A stretch of 64,000 bases of DNA from Variovorax sp. 770b2. Its GTDB lineage: Bacteria > Pseudomonadota > Gammaproteobacteria > Burkholderiales > Burkholderiaceae_C. Position numbers and translations under genes: made by a program. The stretch is from assembly GCF_900115685.1 (NCBI RefSeq), contig NZ_FOXJ01000004.1, positions 65,256 through 129,255 on the forward strand, written 5' to 3'. Under the pieces are notes generated by a model. The model saw only the letters and a list, made by a program, of their open reading frames with translations, had not been told where the DNA came from and did no database searches. This document shows positions 1 to 8,878 of this stretch, in pieces; the stretch's first letter is position 1; each line of letters opens with the position of its first letter.

Positions 1-67
1 ATCTCCTCGTAGGGCGCCATTGTCCACACCGCCCGGCGACGCGGCGGCGCGTCCAGGCGCGAGGGCT

Positions 68-481
68 TCAGTTGCAACGACCGGCGGCGCGCAGCAGCGC
101 GTTGCAGGCCGGTGCTGGTGCCGGTGCTGCGCCGCTCGGCGGCTTCGCGGCAGAGCGGCGTGCGGAGGCGGGTGCGTCGCTCTGCCGCATCTCCTGGCAG
201 ATCGCATCGCTCACCACGCGGCCCACCACCGACACCGAGCCCTCCACGTAGCAGTTGAACGTGCGTCCGCCGTCGGTCCTGGCGATGAAGGTCGTCTGCA
301 CCCCGCTGTCCGCGCGGTTCGAGATGGTGAACGCGCCGGGCGGCAGGCCCAGCGCGCGCGAGGTGTTGGTGACGATGGCGTCGTCGGTCACGGCATGCGA
401 GGCGCATCCGCCCACGAGCAAGGCGGCCGCGAGCAGTGCGAAGAGGAACAGGGAAGCAGAGGAGGAGGGTGAAGGTGTCAT
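68..481 (-). CDS. small lipoprotein, function unknown
   Basis: Predicted envelope lipoprotein of 137 residues. The start at 481 was chosen because it places a signal peptide at the N-terminus: a short polar stretch, a Leu/Ala-rich core (residues 11-23) and the lipobox VGGC with Cys26 as the lipidated residue. Longer upstream extensions would bury this signal. The mature part is about 110 residues; its middle (EGSVSVVGRVVSDAICQEM) looks folded and the last 35 residues are Ala/Pro/Ser-rich and probably disordered. No family recognised. It is transcribed away from the lipoprotein at 695, with about 210 bp between them for two divergent promoters. Confidence 0.6.
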   Translation of the reverse strand: MTPSPSSSASLFLFALLAAALLVGGCASHAVTDDAIVTNTSRALGLPPGAFTISNRADSGVQTTFIARTDGGRTFNCYVEGSVSVVGRVVSDAICQEMRQSDAPASARRSAAKPPSGAAPAPAPACNALLRAAGRCN

Positions 482-694
482 GCAGCGCCGCGAAGTTCGT
501 GAAAGCGTGAAAGTGGGGCGAACCCGCACGGGAGCTCCCAGCCTAGCCAGACACCGCGCGCGGCGAAACAGCACCTTCGGGCAGGTGCCCGATGGTGCTA
601 TGGCCCCGAGCGACCCGCGTTCCTACGATCCGTGCCTCTTGAACGAGCACAGAAGGCGCCGGGCCCCGGCGCCAGCGAACGAGGAATGGCAGAC

Positions 695-2377
695 ATGACG
701 AAGAAGAGCGCCTGCAGGCGATGGATGGCTTGCGTGTGGACCCTGGCCCTGATGACGTTGACGGCATGTGGCGGTGGTGGCGGTGGTTCCGGTGGCGGCC
801 TGTTCCCGCCCATCGGGTTGCCTCCGCCCGCGGGTGCGGCGTACCGGCTGGACGTGGGCATCACCGGTGGCGGCCGCGTCGCCTCGCAGCCCGCGGGCAT
901 CGACTGCGCCGACAGCTGCGGCGCGGATTTCGCAGCAGGCACGCAGGTCACGCTCACTGCCGCACCGGCAGCGGGGCAGGTGCTCGGCAGCTGGGCAGGC
1001 GCCTGCAGCGGCAATGCCAGCGTGTGCACCGTGCGGATGGATTCCGCGCTGGCCGTGACGGCCACCTTCGTCGCCGCGCCGCCGGTCGTCGGCTGGGGCG
1101 ATGCGCTCACGCTGTCCGCCGGCGGCGCGAGCCAGCCGAAGGTGGCTGTCGATGCGCAAGGGCGCGCGCTGCTCGTGTGGCGCCAGCTCGAGGCCGACCA
1201 GCTCACCGACAGGCTGTGGGGCAGCCTCTACCGGCCGGGCGGCGGCTGGAGCGCGCCGCAGCGCCTGGAGGCCAACAGCGGCGGCGTGCGCGACATCCGC
1301 GTTGCCATCGACAAGGCCAGCGGGCGCGCCGTGGTGGTGTGGACGCAGTTGAGCTCGGTGGCGGGCTACGACCTGTGGGCGCTGCAGGTCGACCCCGCGA
1401 CCGGCTGGGGCGCACCCGCGCTGCTGGAGACGGGCAGCGGCACCGTCGGCTTCGCGAGTGCGGGCATCGATGCCAACGGCAACGCGATGGCCGTGTGGTC
1501 GCAGATCGGCCCGGCCACGCGCTTCAGCATCTACGCCAACCGCTACACCCCGGGCGGCGGCTGGGGCGCAGCCGGGCTGATCGAGACCCACGAGGTCGTG
1601 GGCGCGGTGGACGGCGATCCGGCCGTGGTGATGGCGGGCTCGGGCGAATCGGTGGCGGTGTGGAAGCGCTCCACCGGCAGCAGCGCATCGCTCTGGACCA
1701 ACCGCGCGGATGCGGACGGCAACTGGTCCGCGGCTGCCGAGCTGGTGCCGGATGCGGGCACCGCGCAATCGATCGGCGCGCACGACCTAGCGATCGACGC
1801 GGGCGGCAATGCGCTGCTGGCCTGGGGCCAGACCGATCTGCCCGGCGGCACCAACCAGTGGGAGAGCGCGGTGTGGTTCAAGCGCTATGCCGCGGGCGTC
1901 TGGCAGGGCGGGACCGCGCGCGTGGGTGCGCCGTTCGTGGCCACGCAGGCCTTCTTGAGCACGCCGGTGCTGCGCATGAATGCGGCCGGCGCGGCGGTCG
2001 TGAGCTGGGGCCGGCAAGACCAGGCGCTCATGGCCGCAACGGCAGCGCCCGGCGCCGCATTCGGCGCCGACCACGTGGTGCGGCCCGCCGCTTCGCAGGC
2101 GCTGGCCAGCCTGCCCGCCCTGGGCGTGGACGATGCGACCAACGCGCTCACCGCGTGGACCCAGGCCAACGGCGCGGGCACCAGCGACCTCTACGCCGCC
2201 CGCCACACGCCGGCCGAAGGCTGGAGTGGGCCTGCTCTGCAGGAGACCACCGATGAAGCGGCCAACACGCCCGACATCGGCATGAACGAGCTGGGCAACG
2301 CGGTGCTGGCCTGGCAACAGTTCGAGCCCGGCGCGGGAACGCGCATTCTGATCCGCCACTACGCTTCCGGCAGGTAG
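695..2377 (+). CDS. large lipoprotein with bacterial repeat domain and repeated VWxQ motifs
   Basis: Exported lipoprotein of about 560 residues. The start at 695 has GAGGA nine bases upstream and gives a signal peptide ending in the lipobox LTAC (Cys25), followed by a Gly-rich linker. Residues about 45-120 resemble the divergent InlB-like bacterial repeat fold (ITGGGRV, Cys pair, final VTATF). The rest holds at least five degenerate repeats of about 55-60 residues, each ending in a motif like D-x-x-G-N-A-x-x-V-W-x-Q, as in beta-propeller-like surface proteins. Substrate unknown; cell-surface or periplasmic location is inferred from the signal. An upstream in-frame ATG at 686 is possible but its Shine-Dalgarno spacing is too short. 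Confidence 0.75.
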   Translation: MTKKSACRRWMACVWTLALMTLTACGGGGGGSGGGLFPPIGLPPPAGAAYRLDVGITGGGRVASQPAGIDCADSCGADFAAGTQVTLTAAPAAGQVLGSWAGACSGNASVCTVRMDSALAVTATFVAAPPVVGWGDALTLSAGGASQPKVAVDAQGRALLVWRQLEADQLTDRLWGSLYRPGGGWSAPQRLEANSGGVRDIRVAIDKASGRAVVVWTQLSSVAGYDLWALQVDPATGWGAPALLETGSGTVGFASAGIDANGNAMAVWSQIGPATRFSIYANRYTPGGGWGAAGLIETHEVVGAVDGDPAVVMAGSGESVAVWKRSTGSSASLWTNRADADGNWSAAAELVPDAGTAQSIGAHDLAIDAGGNALLAWGQTDLPGGTNQWESAVWFKRYAAGVWQGGTARVGAPFVATQAFLSTPVLRMNAAGAAVVSWGRQDQALMAATAAPGAAFGADHVVRPAASQALASLPALGVDDATNALTAWTQANGAGTSDLYAARHTPAEGWSGPALQETTDEAANTPDIGMNELGNAVLAWQQFEPGAGTRILIRHYASGR

Positions 2378-2512
2378 ACCGACCGCTTCCCATTCAAGTG
2401 CACCTGAAGGCGCATGTGCTGTGATCGGAGAGGTTTCGCGAGTCGCAGCGCTGGCCTATCCGGCGGCGTGGCTCACGGGGGCTTTTCCCGCGGCCCTGCC
2501 TGTGCAGCTGGC

Positions 2513-3145
2513 TCAGGTCATTTCTTCGGAATAGATCCAGCGGCACCCCGGTTTCGCAACGATCACTGCGCCGAGCAAAGCCGCGGCAATGGCATCGGCC
2601 GGATTGGCGCGAAGCTTTTTCGGAAGGATCGGGGCGAGGAGCCGGGTCAGCATCAGCGCCGCTCCTTCTGCGCTCCTTGCTTCGTTTCGCTCTCCGCCAA
2701 TGAGGCTGGGCCTGCAGATCGTCAGCGATCGGAACCCGATTTCCCGGATGTCCCTTTCCACTTCTCCCTTGGTCCTTGTGTAGAAGAAGGGGGAGCCTGT
2801 CGATGCGCCCATGGCCGTCACGATGGCATAAGTTTCCACACCTGCGGCGTGAGCCGCCTTGCCGAACGCAACAGGCAGTTCGTGGTCCACATGGAGGAAC
2901 GCCTCCTTCGAGCCGGCCTTTGCCTGGGTCGTGCCCAACGCGCAGATGACCGCATGAGGTTTGCTCGATGCCAGAAGCGGTGTGAGCTCTTCAAGGCGCG
3001 ACGCGACGGGGTTCACCAGCTTGTCGCTGCGCGCGAGCGGCGTGCGCGTGGGGGCGATCACCTCGGAAAATGCGTCGTCGGAGAGCGCGAGCTTCAAGGC
3101 CCGGCTTCCCACCAATCCCGTCGCGCCCAGCAGTAGCAGTTTCAT
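2513..3145 (-). CDS. NAD(P)-binding Rossmann oxidoreductase (HTATIP2-like)
   Basis: A 210-residue Rossmann-fold protein. The N-terminus KLLLLGATGLVGS carries the GxxGxxG dinucleotide motif of the atypical short-chain dehydrogenase/NmrA group, and FYTRTKGEVE provides the Y-x-x-x-K-like helix. Length and motifs fit the HTATIP2-like NAD(P)-binding family; the substrate cannot be told. The start at 3145 gives the motif its usual position near the N-terminus; an ATG at 3163 would add six residues. It lies 25 bp downstream of the SDR gene ending at 3171 on the same strand, so the two probably form an operon controlled by the divergent TetR protein at 4096. Confidence 0.8.
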   Translation of the reverse strand: MKLLLLGATGLVGSRALKLALSDDAFSEVIAPTRTPLARSDKLVNPVASRLEELTPLLASSKPHAVICALGTTQAKAGSKEAFLHVDHELPVAFGKAAHAAGVETYAIVTAMGASTGSPFFYTRTKGEVERDIREIGFRSLTICRPSLIGGERNEARSAEGAALMLTRLLAPILPKKLRANPADAIAAALLGAVIVAKPGCRWIYSEEMT

Positions 3146-3170
3146 ATCCAGGCCCTGGTCCAAAGGAGGT

Positions 3171-4001
3171 TCAACTGTGCCGCAGGCCCTGGGCCGCGTT
3201 CGAGACGGGTTCCCATTTTTCCCAGTTGCTCAGGCGCGCGGCATACACCGCCCGGAGCTTTGCGATCATCAGCGACCCCAGTACCAGGCGAAGGGGCGGA
3301 TCCCTGGCGTCCACGGCCTCGAAGATCGCTGCGGCGGTTGCTGCCGGATCTCCGGAATCCCCGGTTTTGAACGAGGAACGAATGGCCTGACGTATCGGGT
3401 CATAGGCGCCGATGGCAGGCGGGGATTGCACTGACAGGCGGAATTCGGTCGCGAAGTGATCCGGCTCGATGATCGTGACCTTGATCCCGAATGCAGCCAC
3501 CTCGCCCGCGAGCGCTTCCGACATGGCTTCGATGGCGAACTTGCTGGCGGTGTAGCTCCCACCGGTCGGAAAGCCGATGATGCCTCCGATGCTCGACACC
3601 GTCAGGATGTGACCGTTGCCCTGCGCGCGCAGGATCGGCAGCGCCGCCTGGACAACCGAAAGTGTCCCGAACACATTGGTGTCGAAATTGGCCCTGACCT
3701 GCTCGTGCTCCAACTCTTCGATCGCGCCCATGTACCCATAGCCGGCGTTGCACAGGACGACATCGAGGCGCCCGAAATGCCGATGTGCGCGACCGACGGC
3801 TTCGAATACGGCGTCCCGATCCGTGACATCGAGCGGCAGTACCAGCAACGCATCCGGATGAGCCTTGGCGAGTTCATCGAGCGCGCCGGGATCTCTGGCC
3901 GTGGCCGCGACCCTGTCGCCGCGGTTCAGCGCAGCCTTCGTCCAGACCCGGCCCAATCCCCGCGACGCTCCAGTGACGAACCAAACCTTCGATGACGACA
4001 T
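3171..4001 (-). CDS. short-chain dehydrogenase/reductase
   Basis: Classical SDR oxidoreductase of 276 residues. Visible motifs: cofactor loop TGASRGLG near residue 10, DVTD for the adenine ring, NAGYG, the catalytic Ser in TVSSIGG and the Y-x-x-x-K motif in SYTASKFA. The start at 4001 has AGGAG at a spacing of seven; an adjacent ATG at 4004 is closer to it. Longer versions run through the operator and were discarded. NADP(H)-dependent carbonyl reduction is the family role; the substrate is unknown. It heads a two-gene unit with the Rossmann protein at 2513 and is divergent from the TetR gene at 4096, its likely repressor. Confidence 0.88.
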   Translation of the reverse strand: MSSSKVWFVTGASRGLGRVWTKAALNRGDRVAATARDPGALDELAKAHPDALLVLPLDVTDRDAVFEAVGRAHRHFGRLDVVLCNAGYGYMGAIEELEHEQVRANFDTNVFGTLSVVQAALPILRAQGNGHILTVSSIGGIIGFPTGGSYTASKFAIEAMSEALAGEVAAFGIKVTIIEPDHFATEFRLSVQSPPAIGAYDPIRQAIRSSFKTGDSGDPAATAAAIFEAVDARDPPLRLVLGSLMIAKLRAVYAARLSNWEKWEPVSNAAQGLRHS

Positions 4002-4026
4002 CATTGAGCTCCTGCTTAAAAAACTA

Positions 4027-4054
4027 CACTGAGTGCAATTTATCGCACTCAGTG
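4027..4054. promoter_or_regulatory. TetR-type operator palindrome
   Basis: A perfect inverted repeat with 10-bp arms (CACTGAGTGC and its complement GCACTCAGTG) separated by an 8-bp AT-rich spacer. It lies between the divergent SDR (start 4001) and TetR (start 4096) genes. Position, symmetry and length fit the binding site of the neighbouring TetR repressor, which would control both directions. Confidence 0.8.
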
Positions 4055-4095
4055 CAAATTTGTCAAGGAGTTCGCCTACCGGCAGACTGACGAGG

Positions 4096-4689
4096 ATGGA
4101 TATCTTGGAAAACACACCCGGCGGCTTGCGGGATCGCAAGCGCCAACTGACGCTCGACCGCATTGCCGAAGCAGGCCTGAAACTCTTCATCGAAAACGGC
4201 TACGAGGCGACGACGCTCGATGCGATCGCGGCCGCCTCGGGAATCTCGCGGCGCACTTTTTTCTACTATCTGAAGTCGAAGGAAGAGGTGCTGCTGGCGC
4301 ACGAGAGCGGCAAGTTCCCGCAGTTTCTGCGTCCGACTTTCCTGATGCAGTCGCCCGATCAGTCCCCGATCGCCGCAGCCCGCAAGACCTTGCTGGCCCT
4401 TGCCTCGATGTACGAGACCAAGGAGTCGATCCTGGCAGACAGGATCCTGCGATCCATCGAGGCGCTTCGGCTGCGCAAAGAGGCGCTTCTCGTCCAGATG
4501 GAGGAAGTCCTGGCCGAGGCAATGTACGAACTGTGGCCGGATCCTGCCCGGCGGCCTGCCTTGCGTCTGAGTGCCATGGTGGCCATGGGTACGCTCCGGA
4601 TCGCCAAGGAGAACTGGCGGCGGGAAGAGGCGGCCTTTCCGTTGACGCACTACATCGACCAAGCCTTCGACCTTCTCGATCGGTCGTGA
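4096..4689 (+). CDS. TetR family transcriptional regulator
   Basis: TetR-type repressor of 197 residues. The N-terminal helix-turn-helix spans about residues 15-60 with the typical sequence pattern LKLFIENGYEATTLDAI, followed by ISRRTFFYYLKSKEE. The C-terminal ligand-binding half carries no signature that identifies the effector. The ATG at 4096 (MDILEN) was chosen because upstream in-frame starts overlap the operator; the AAGGAG at 4063 is too far away, so the true start is not certain. It is divergent from the SDR operon and probably represses it and itself through the palindrome at 4027-4054. Confidence 0.88.
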   Translation: MDILENTPGGLRDRKRQLTLDRIAEAGLKLFIENGYEATTLDAIAAASGISRRTFFYYLKSKEEVLLAHESGKFPQFLRPTFLMQSPDQSPIAAARKTLLALASMYETKESILADRILRSIEALRLRKEALLVQMEEVLAEAMYELWPDPARRPALRLSAMVAMGTLRIAKENWRREEAAFPLTHYIDQAFDLLDRS

Positions 4690-5053
4690 AGCGATGCATC
4701 CGGGTTCATCGGAGCGGCGGGTCTACCGGTGTGACCGGCATGCTCCGTGACCGACAGCGCGCTAGATTTCCCAGAGTGACTGGTAATTCGTGATGGGACG
4801 CTCGAACCGAACGCCAATGCACACGAATTCAGATGCCAGGGCCAGCATCGGCGCCTGCCCAGAAATGAAGGCAGCCTTGCAATGCCTTGATGGCCCCAAG
4901 CTCGACGACGGCAGTCTCCGCATTGCGGGCAGAAGTGACGCTCGGGTCCTACCCATCGCCCGAGCCAGCTTCCATTAAAGTCCGCTGGCCCGCGACAGGC
5001 AGGCGCACGGTCCGCGCCAGCGGCAAGCAGCAAGCAAGGAAGGGACAACCCGA
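4690..5053. other. intergenic region without a recognised gene
   Basis: 364 bp between the TetR gene and the TPR gene. A 5-bp inverted repeat (CCGGT/ACCGG, 4726-4738) is the only local structure seen. A 64-codon minus-strand reading frame (4762-4956) has no ribosome binding site and no recognisable family. The last part (about 5030-5046) holds the AAGGAAGGGA ribosome binding site of the TPR gene. Confidence 0.4.
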
Positions 5054-7750
5054 TTGATCGCCCACGCAGTCGAAGCCGCAGCACTGGCCAGCATCGCCGA
5101 GGCCGAGCAGGTCATCGACCGCCTGCAGGCCGCCAACGACCCCCTGCTCGAAGAGCATCTCTACGAAGCGTGGCTGCGCAAGGGCGAGGCGCTCGCCCAG
5201 CTCGGCCGGCACGGCGAGCGCGTGGCGCTCTGCGATGCGTTGATCGCGCATGCCGATGCGGCGCCCGCCGGCCGCGCGCTCTGGATCGTGCAGGCGTTCA
5301 ACGCCAAGGGCAGTGCATGGCGCGCCATGGGCGAGGCCAGGCGCGAGATCGGGGCGTATGAAGAAGTCGAGCGCCGCTTCGGCGACGCAAGCACGCCCGA
5401 AGTGCGCACCTGGGTGGCCCACGCCGCCTTCCAGCGCGCCGTGGTGGCCGGTTCCCTCGGCGGCGCGTTCGCCAAGGTGGACATGGTGCGCAGCTGCGAA
5501 GACATCGCGCGCCGCTATGCCGGCGATGCGCCCGAGGCCACGCGCGAGATCGTCGCGCGCGCCCGCATCTGGCGCGGCGAGCTGCTTGCCGATCTTGCGT
5601 ACCCGACCGAATCGCGCGAGGCCTTCGATGCCGTCTGGCGCGACCTGGCCTACGCGCCCGAACCTTCCGTGGCCGCACGCGTCGGCCATGCGCGCATCAC
5701 GCAGGCCATGGGCCTGGCCGAAGCCGGCCGGCGTGTGGAAGAGGCCATCCCCATGCTCGACGAAGTGCTCGCCGCCTACGCCGGCGACCCGCGCGAGGCG
5801 CTGCGCGAAGTGCATGCGCGCGCCGGGTTCCTGCGCGCCGACATGCTCGACGACGCCGGCGAGCACGCGCTGGCCCTGGCTGCGTGCGAGGACGTGCTGG
5901 CCGCGCACCTTGCCGACGAGCTGCCCGGCGTCGCGCTGCGGGCCTGCCGCGCGATGGCCCTGAAGACGCATGTGCTGTATCGCCTCGACCGGGACGGCGA
6001 AGTGCCTGCGGTGCGCGCCGCGCTCGTCGCGCGTTTCAGCCATCACACCGGTGCCGACATCGAGGAGCTGATGGCCGAGGTGATGTGCCGCACCGCCTAC
6101 GACGCCGAGGAGCCCGAAGACGTGCTGCCCGCCTGCGACGCGCTGGACGCGCGCTTCGGCGAATCGGCGCTCGTGCCGGTGCGGCGCTGGGTGGCGCGCG
6201 GCCAGGCGCTGCGCGACATCGGCCGCTCGGAAGACGCCGCCGCCCAGTTCGAAGCGGTGCACGCGCGCTTCGGCAAGCACACCGGCGAGACCGATGCCGC
6301 GCTGATCCTGACCACGACGCGCGCCGCCATGGCCGCCGCCAGCGTGCTGCGCGGCGCCGGCCGCAACGACGCGGCGATCGCGCTGTACCAGGCGGCCGCA
6401 TCGGGCGTCGATGCGGGCGCGAGCCAGGCGCTGCGCGAGGAGGCCCTGCACGCGCGCCTGCAGATCCTGGCCTTGCGAGGCGAGCCGCCCGACGCACAGG
6501 CGCCGATGCTCGATGCGCTGGCCGCTGATTTCGGACGCGATCCGGCCGCCGATTTGCGGAGGCAAGTGATCGACGCGCTGTACGCCCACGCGCACGAACT
6601 GCGCGAGGCCAAGGCCTTCGATGCATCCCTCGCCGCCTACGACCGCCTGCTCGCGCTCACGGCCGAGGAGAGTGATGAGGGCGTGCTCCGGACCGTGGCG
6701 AGCGCGCTGCTCAACAAGGGCTACCTGCTGCTCAAGCTGGTGGACCGCCCGGCCGAGGCGCTGGTGGTGTACGACGAAATCGTCGCGCGCTTTCGCAACA
6801 TCACTTCGGAGGCGATGCGCGATACCTTGTCGAAGGCGGCTGCGAGCCGCCAGACCTGCCTAGTCACGCTCGACAGGCTTTCGGGCGCGGATTTCGGCGG
6901 CGACTTTCCGGACCTGCCCGTCGACAAGCTCGATGAGATACGCGCCACGATCACGCGCGGCTACGAACTCGGCGAAGCCGGCAAGCAGCGCGAGGGCATC
7001 GCGCTGACCGACCAGGTGCTGGCCGAGCACGTCGAAGCCAGCCACCCCGAGCTGCGCAACCAGTGCTCGCGCGCGCTCATCAACAAGACCTACATGCTGC
7101 AGCAGCTGGGCCAGCTCGAACGCGTGATCGCGTGCGCGGATGAAATGGACGCGCGCTACGGCGGAGAGCTGTCGATGTCGATCCAGGAGCGCGTGGCGCT
7201 GTGCCTGGGCTACAAGAGCGCGGCGCTCGACAAGCTCGGGCGGCATGACGAAGAGCAGGCGGTGTACAGCGACATCATCGCGCGCTGGGCCAGCTCCAAC
7301 GTGATCGATCTTCGCCGCCGCGTGGCGCGCGCGTTCTATTGCCAGGGCCTGACCCACAAGCAGGCCGGCGACACCGACGCCGCGCTGGAAAGCTACGCGC
7401 GGCTCCTCGGTCGCGACGGCCACGCGAAGGACGCCACGCTGCAGCTGTGGGTGGCCAAGGCGATGATCGACCAGGCGAGCGTGCTCGGCCAGCAGGGTGA
7501 CCAGGCGGGGCGCGCCGAGGTCTACAGGACGCTCATCGCCCGCTTCGGCGAGAGCACCGATGCGCCGATGCGCGAGCGCGTCATCAACGCGAGCGAATGG
7601 CTTGCGGATGCGAATGGCTTGCGGATGCGTATGGCTTGCTGGGCCAGCACGAGCAGCAGTACACGACGATCAGGGACACCCTGCGGCGGTTCGGCACCCA
7701 GATGCCCGAAGCGCAGAAGGCGCGGCTCAGCCACCGGCTGGGGCCGATGA
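5054..7750 (+). CDS. large TPR-like repeat protein, frameshifted near the 3' end
   Basis: An 898-residue, almost entirely alpha-helical protein built from degenerate TPR-like helix pairs. Recurrent patterns are A-x-x-Y-D-x-x-x-A/V-R-F, VARARxWRGELL and ALxNKGYLL, giving roughly 20 or more repeats. No signal peptide or catalytic domain was seen, so a scaffolding role is inferred. The start is a TTG at 5054 with AAGGAAGGGA upstream; no ATG lies nearby in frame. The last 40 or so residues (after about 7627) are out of frame: removing one copy of the 17-bp duplication at 7594-7627 joins the protein to a well-formed C-terminus ending at 7806. The annotated C-terminus is therefore probably an artefact of a recent mutation. 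Confidence 0.8.
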   Translation: MIAHAVEAAALASIAEAEQVIDRLQAANDPLLEEHLYEAWLRKGEALAQLGRHGERVALCDALIAHADAAPAGRALWIVQAFNAKGSAWRAMGEARREIGAYEEVERRFGDASTPEVRTWVAHAAFQRAVVAGSLGGAFAKVDMVRSCEDIARRYAGDAPEATREIVARARIWRGELLADLAYPTESREAFDAVWRDLAYAPEPSVAARVGHARITQAMGLAEAGRRVEEAIPMLDEVLAAYAGDPREALREVHARAGFLRADMLDDAGEHALALAACEDVLAAHLADELPGVALRACRAMALKTHVLYRLDRDGEVPAVRAALVARFSHHTGADIEELMAEVMCRTAYDAEEPEDVLPACDALDARFGESALVPVRRWVARGQALRDIGRSEDAAAQFEAVHARFGKHTGETDAALILTTTRAAMAAASVLRGAGRNDAAIALYQAAASGVDAGASQALREEALHARLQILALRGEPPDAQAPMLDALAADFGRDPAADLRRQVIDALYAHAHELREAKAFDASLAAYDRLLALTAEESDEGVLRTVASALLNKGYLLLKLVDRPAEALVVYDEIVARFRNITSEAMRDTLSKAAASRQTCLVTLDRLSGADFGGDFPDLPVDKLDEIRATITRGYELGEAGKQREGIALTDQVLAEHVEASHPELRNQCSRALINKTYMLQQLGQLERVIACADEMDARYGGELSMSIQERVALCLGYKSAALDKLGRHDEEQAVYSDIIARWASSNVIDLRRRVARAFYCQGLTHKQAGDTDAALESYARLLGRDGHAKDATLQLWVAKAMIDQASVLGQQGDQAGRAEVYRTLIARFGESTDAPMRERVINASEWLADANGLRMRMACWASTSSSTRRSGTPCGGSAPRCPKRRRRGSATGWGR
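7594..7627 (+). repeat. 17-bp tandem duplication causing a frameshift
   Basis: Two identical adjacent copies of a 17-bp unit, CGAATGGCTTGCGGATG (7594-7610 and 7611-7627), followed by a partial third copy with one mismatch (CGTATGGCTTGC, 7628-7639). Because 17 is not a multiple of three, the extra copy shifts the reading frame of the TPR gene. Deleting one copy restores the reading SEWLADAYGLLGQ. Confidence 0.9.
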
Positions 7751-7806
7751 CGCTCGGGCGATTCGCGCGCAAGCTGATCGATCGGGTGAAGGGTGCGGGG
7801 CGATGA
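7628..7806 (+). pseudogene. displaced C-terminus of the TPR gene
   Basis: Remnant coding sequence in the frame after the 17-bp duplication. It reads YGLLGQHEQQYTTIRDTLRR and continues as a helical, basic tail ending KLIDRVKGAGR, which looks like a natural end for the TPR protein. No separate ribosome binding site or credible start serves it, so it is probably untranslated unless the duplication collapses or ribosomes shift frame. Its stop codon at 7804-7806 sits 22 bp before the DinB-like gene, suggesting the two were a transcription unit. Confidence 0.75.
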
Positions 7807-7828
7807 AGGTGAAGAAAAGGAATTGCAA

Positions 7829-8365
7829 TTGACCGATTCACGAACGCGAACGCTGCTGCTGGCGCAGTTCGACATGGCCTGGGCGCTGGCGCAGTACCAC
7901 CTGCAGGGGCTGACGACGCAGGAGTGCCTCTGGGCGCCGGCCGAGCCCTGCATCCACGTCCGCCGGGACGGCGACACGTGGCGCGCGGATTGGCCCGAGA
8001 CCGAGGGCTACGAGATCGGCCCGCCTTCGATTGCCTGGACCACCTGGCACATCTGCTTCTGGTGGACCAAGGCGATCGCTCACATGGAGGGGAACGTTTC
8101 GATCGACGCGCGAGACGTGCCTTGGCCCGGCGATGCCGATCGGGTCCGCGCGACGGTCCAGTCGCTGCACGATCGCTGGCGCGCGCTGATCGAAGGCACC
8201 GACGACGCCGGTTTCCAACGCCCCCGCGAGAACAGCTGGCCCCTTCCCCAGAGTTCGTTCGACAGCATCGCCGCATGGCTGAATGTCGAGCTCATGAAGA
8301 ATGCGGCTGAAATCGGCGTGGTTCGATTTCTCTATGCGGTGTCTTCGCCGTCGCGAAAGATGTGA
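7829..8365 (+). CDS. DinB-like superfamily protein
   Basis: A 178-residue protein that resembles the DinB/YfiT four-helix-bundle superfamily of putative metal-dependent enzymes. The motif WTTWHICFWWTKAI near residue 75 matches the usual first metal-ligand His helix (W-x-x-x-H-x-x-W-W). A second helix is WPLPQSSFDSIAAWLNVELMKN; the second and third His ligands common in active members are not obvious, so activity is uncertain. The TTG start at 7829 has AAAAGG about seven bases upstream; a second TTG at 7823 is the alternative. It follows the broken TPR gene closely and may be cotranscribed with it. Confidence 0.7.
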   Translation: MTDSRTRTLLLAQFDMAWALAQYHLQGLTTQECLWAPAEPCIHVRRDGDTWRADWPETEGYEIGPPSIAWTTWHICFWWTKAIAHMEGNVSIDARDVPWPGDADRVRATVQSLHDRWRALIEGTDDAGFQRPRENSWPLPQSSFDSIAAWLNVELMKNAAEIGVVRFLYAVSSPSRKM

Positions 8366-8439
8366 TGCCGCCGGCAAGGCGAAAGCGTGTCCCGGCCGTG
8401 CCGGGTCTTCCTGCAAAACACTGAGGAGCAACGATCGAC

Positions 8440-8787
8440 ATGTGGCCATTCAAAAAGAAGAAAGAGCCGTGGGACGACAAGTTCGCCGCACTCGCCCCGC
8501 TGGTGCTGGCGTCGGACCAGGTCATGGGACCGAACCGGTTGCCCGTGTGCTTCGCCTACCGCGTGAAGCCGAACAACCCGCACGATTCGGGCTGGATCTT
8601 TCTGAGCGGCAGGGAAAGCCAGGGCGTGCTCGATGACCATCCACCGAAAATCTGCCCTCTGAATTCCTTTCTCAAGATGGACCCATCGCTGAGCGCAGTC
8701 ACGGACAAGCCCGTCGGCTCGGCATGGGAGCGCGAGAGCGCCGATGCGGCCTGGAAAGAGGTGTTCGGTTTCAAGCCACGCGGCTGA
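8440..8787 (+). CDS. DUF2185 (Imm33-like) domain protein
   Basis: A 115-residue soluble protein. The stretch from LASDQVMGPNRLPVCFAYR through NNPHDSGWIFLSG is typical of DUF2185, a domain also listed as immunity protein family Imm33 in polymorphic toxin systems. The ATG at 8440 has GAGGAG upstream. The N-terminus (MWPFKKKKEPWDD) is strongly basic. No toxin gene lies next to it, so an immunity role is not supported by context; a housekeeping or orphan copy is equally possible. Confidence 0.75.
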   Translation: MWPFKKKKEPWDDKFAALAPLVLASDQVMGPNRLPVCFAYRVKPNNPHDSGWIFLSGRESQGVLDDHPPKICPLNSFLKMDPSLSAVTDKPVGSAWERESADAAWKEVFGFKPRG

Positions 8788-8878
8788 GCCGCCGGCCTGA
8801 AGGGTTGATGGAAAATCGGGCACCGCATCGCTGACGCGGCCAGCACGCCACCCCCACCCCTCCATCCCCACGCATCGC

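Noticed and set aside
1..20. Possible start of a minus-strand gene (ATG at position 20)
   Set aside because: Only six codons are inside the window, and no ribosome binding site is evident, so it cannot be supported.
4762..4956. 64-codon minus-strand reading frame between the TetR and TPR genes
   Set aside because: No ribosome binding site, no recognisable domain and no supporting context.
4949..6595. 548-codon minus-strand frame opposite the TPR gene
   Set aside because: Shadow of the GC-rich helical-repeat gene; the sequence is Gly/Ala/Arg/His-rich with no fold, and the plus-strand protein has a start signal.
8440..8787. DUF2185/Imm33 protein as part of a toxin-immunity pair
   Set aside because: No toxin, secretion marker or Rhs/contact-dependent gene is adjacent.
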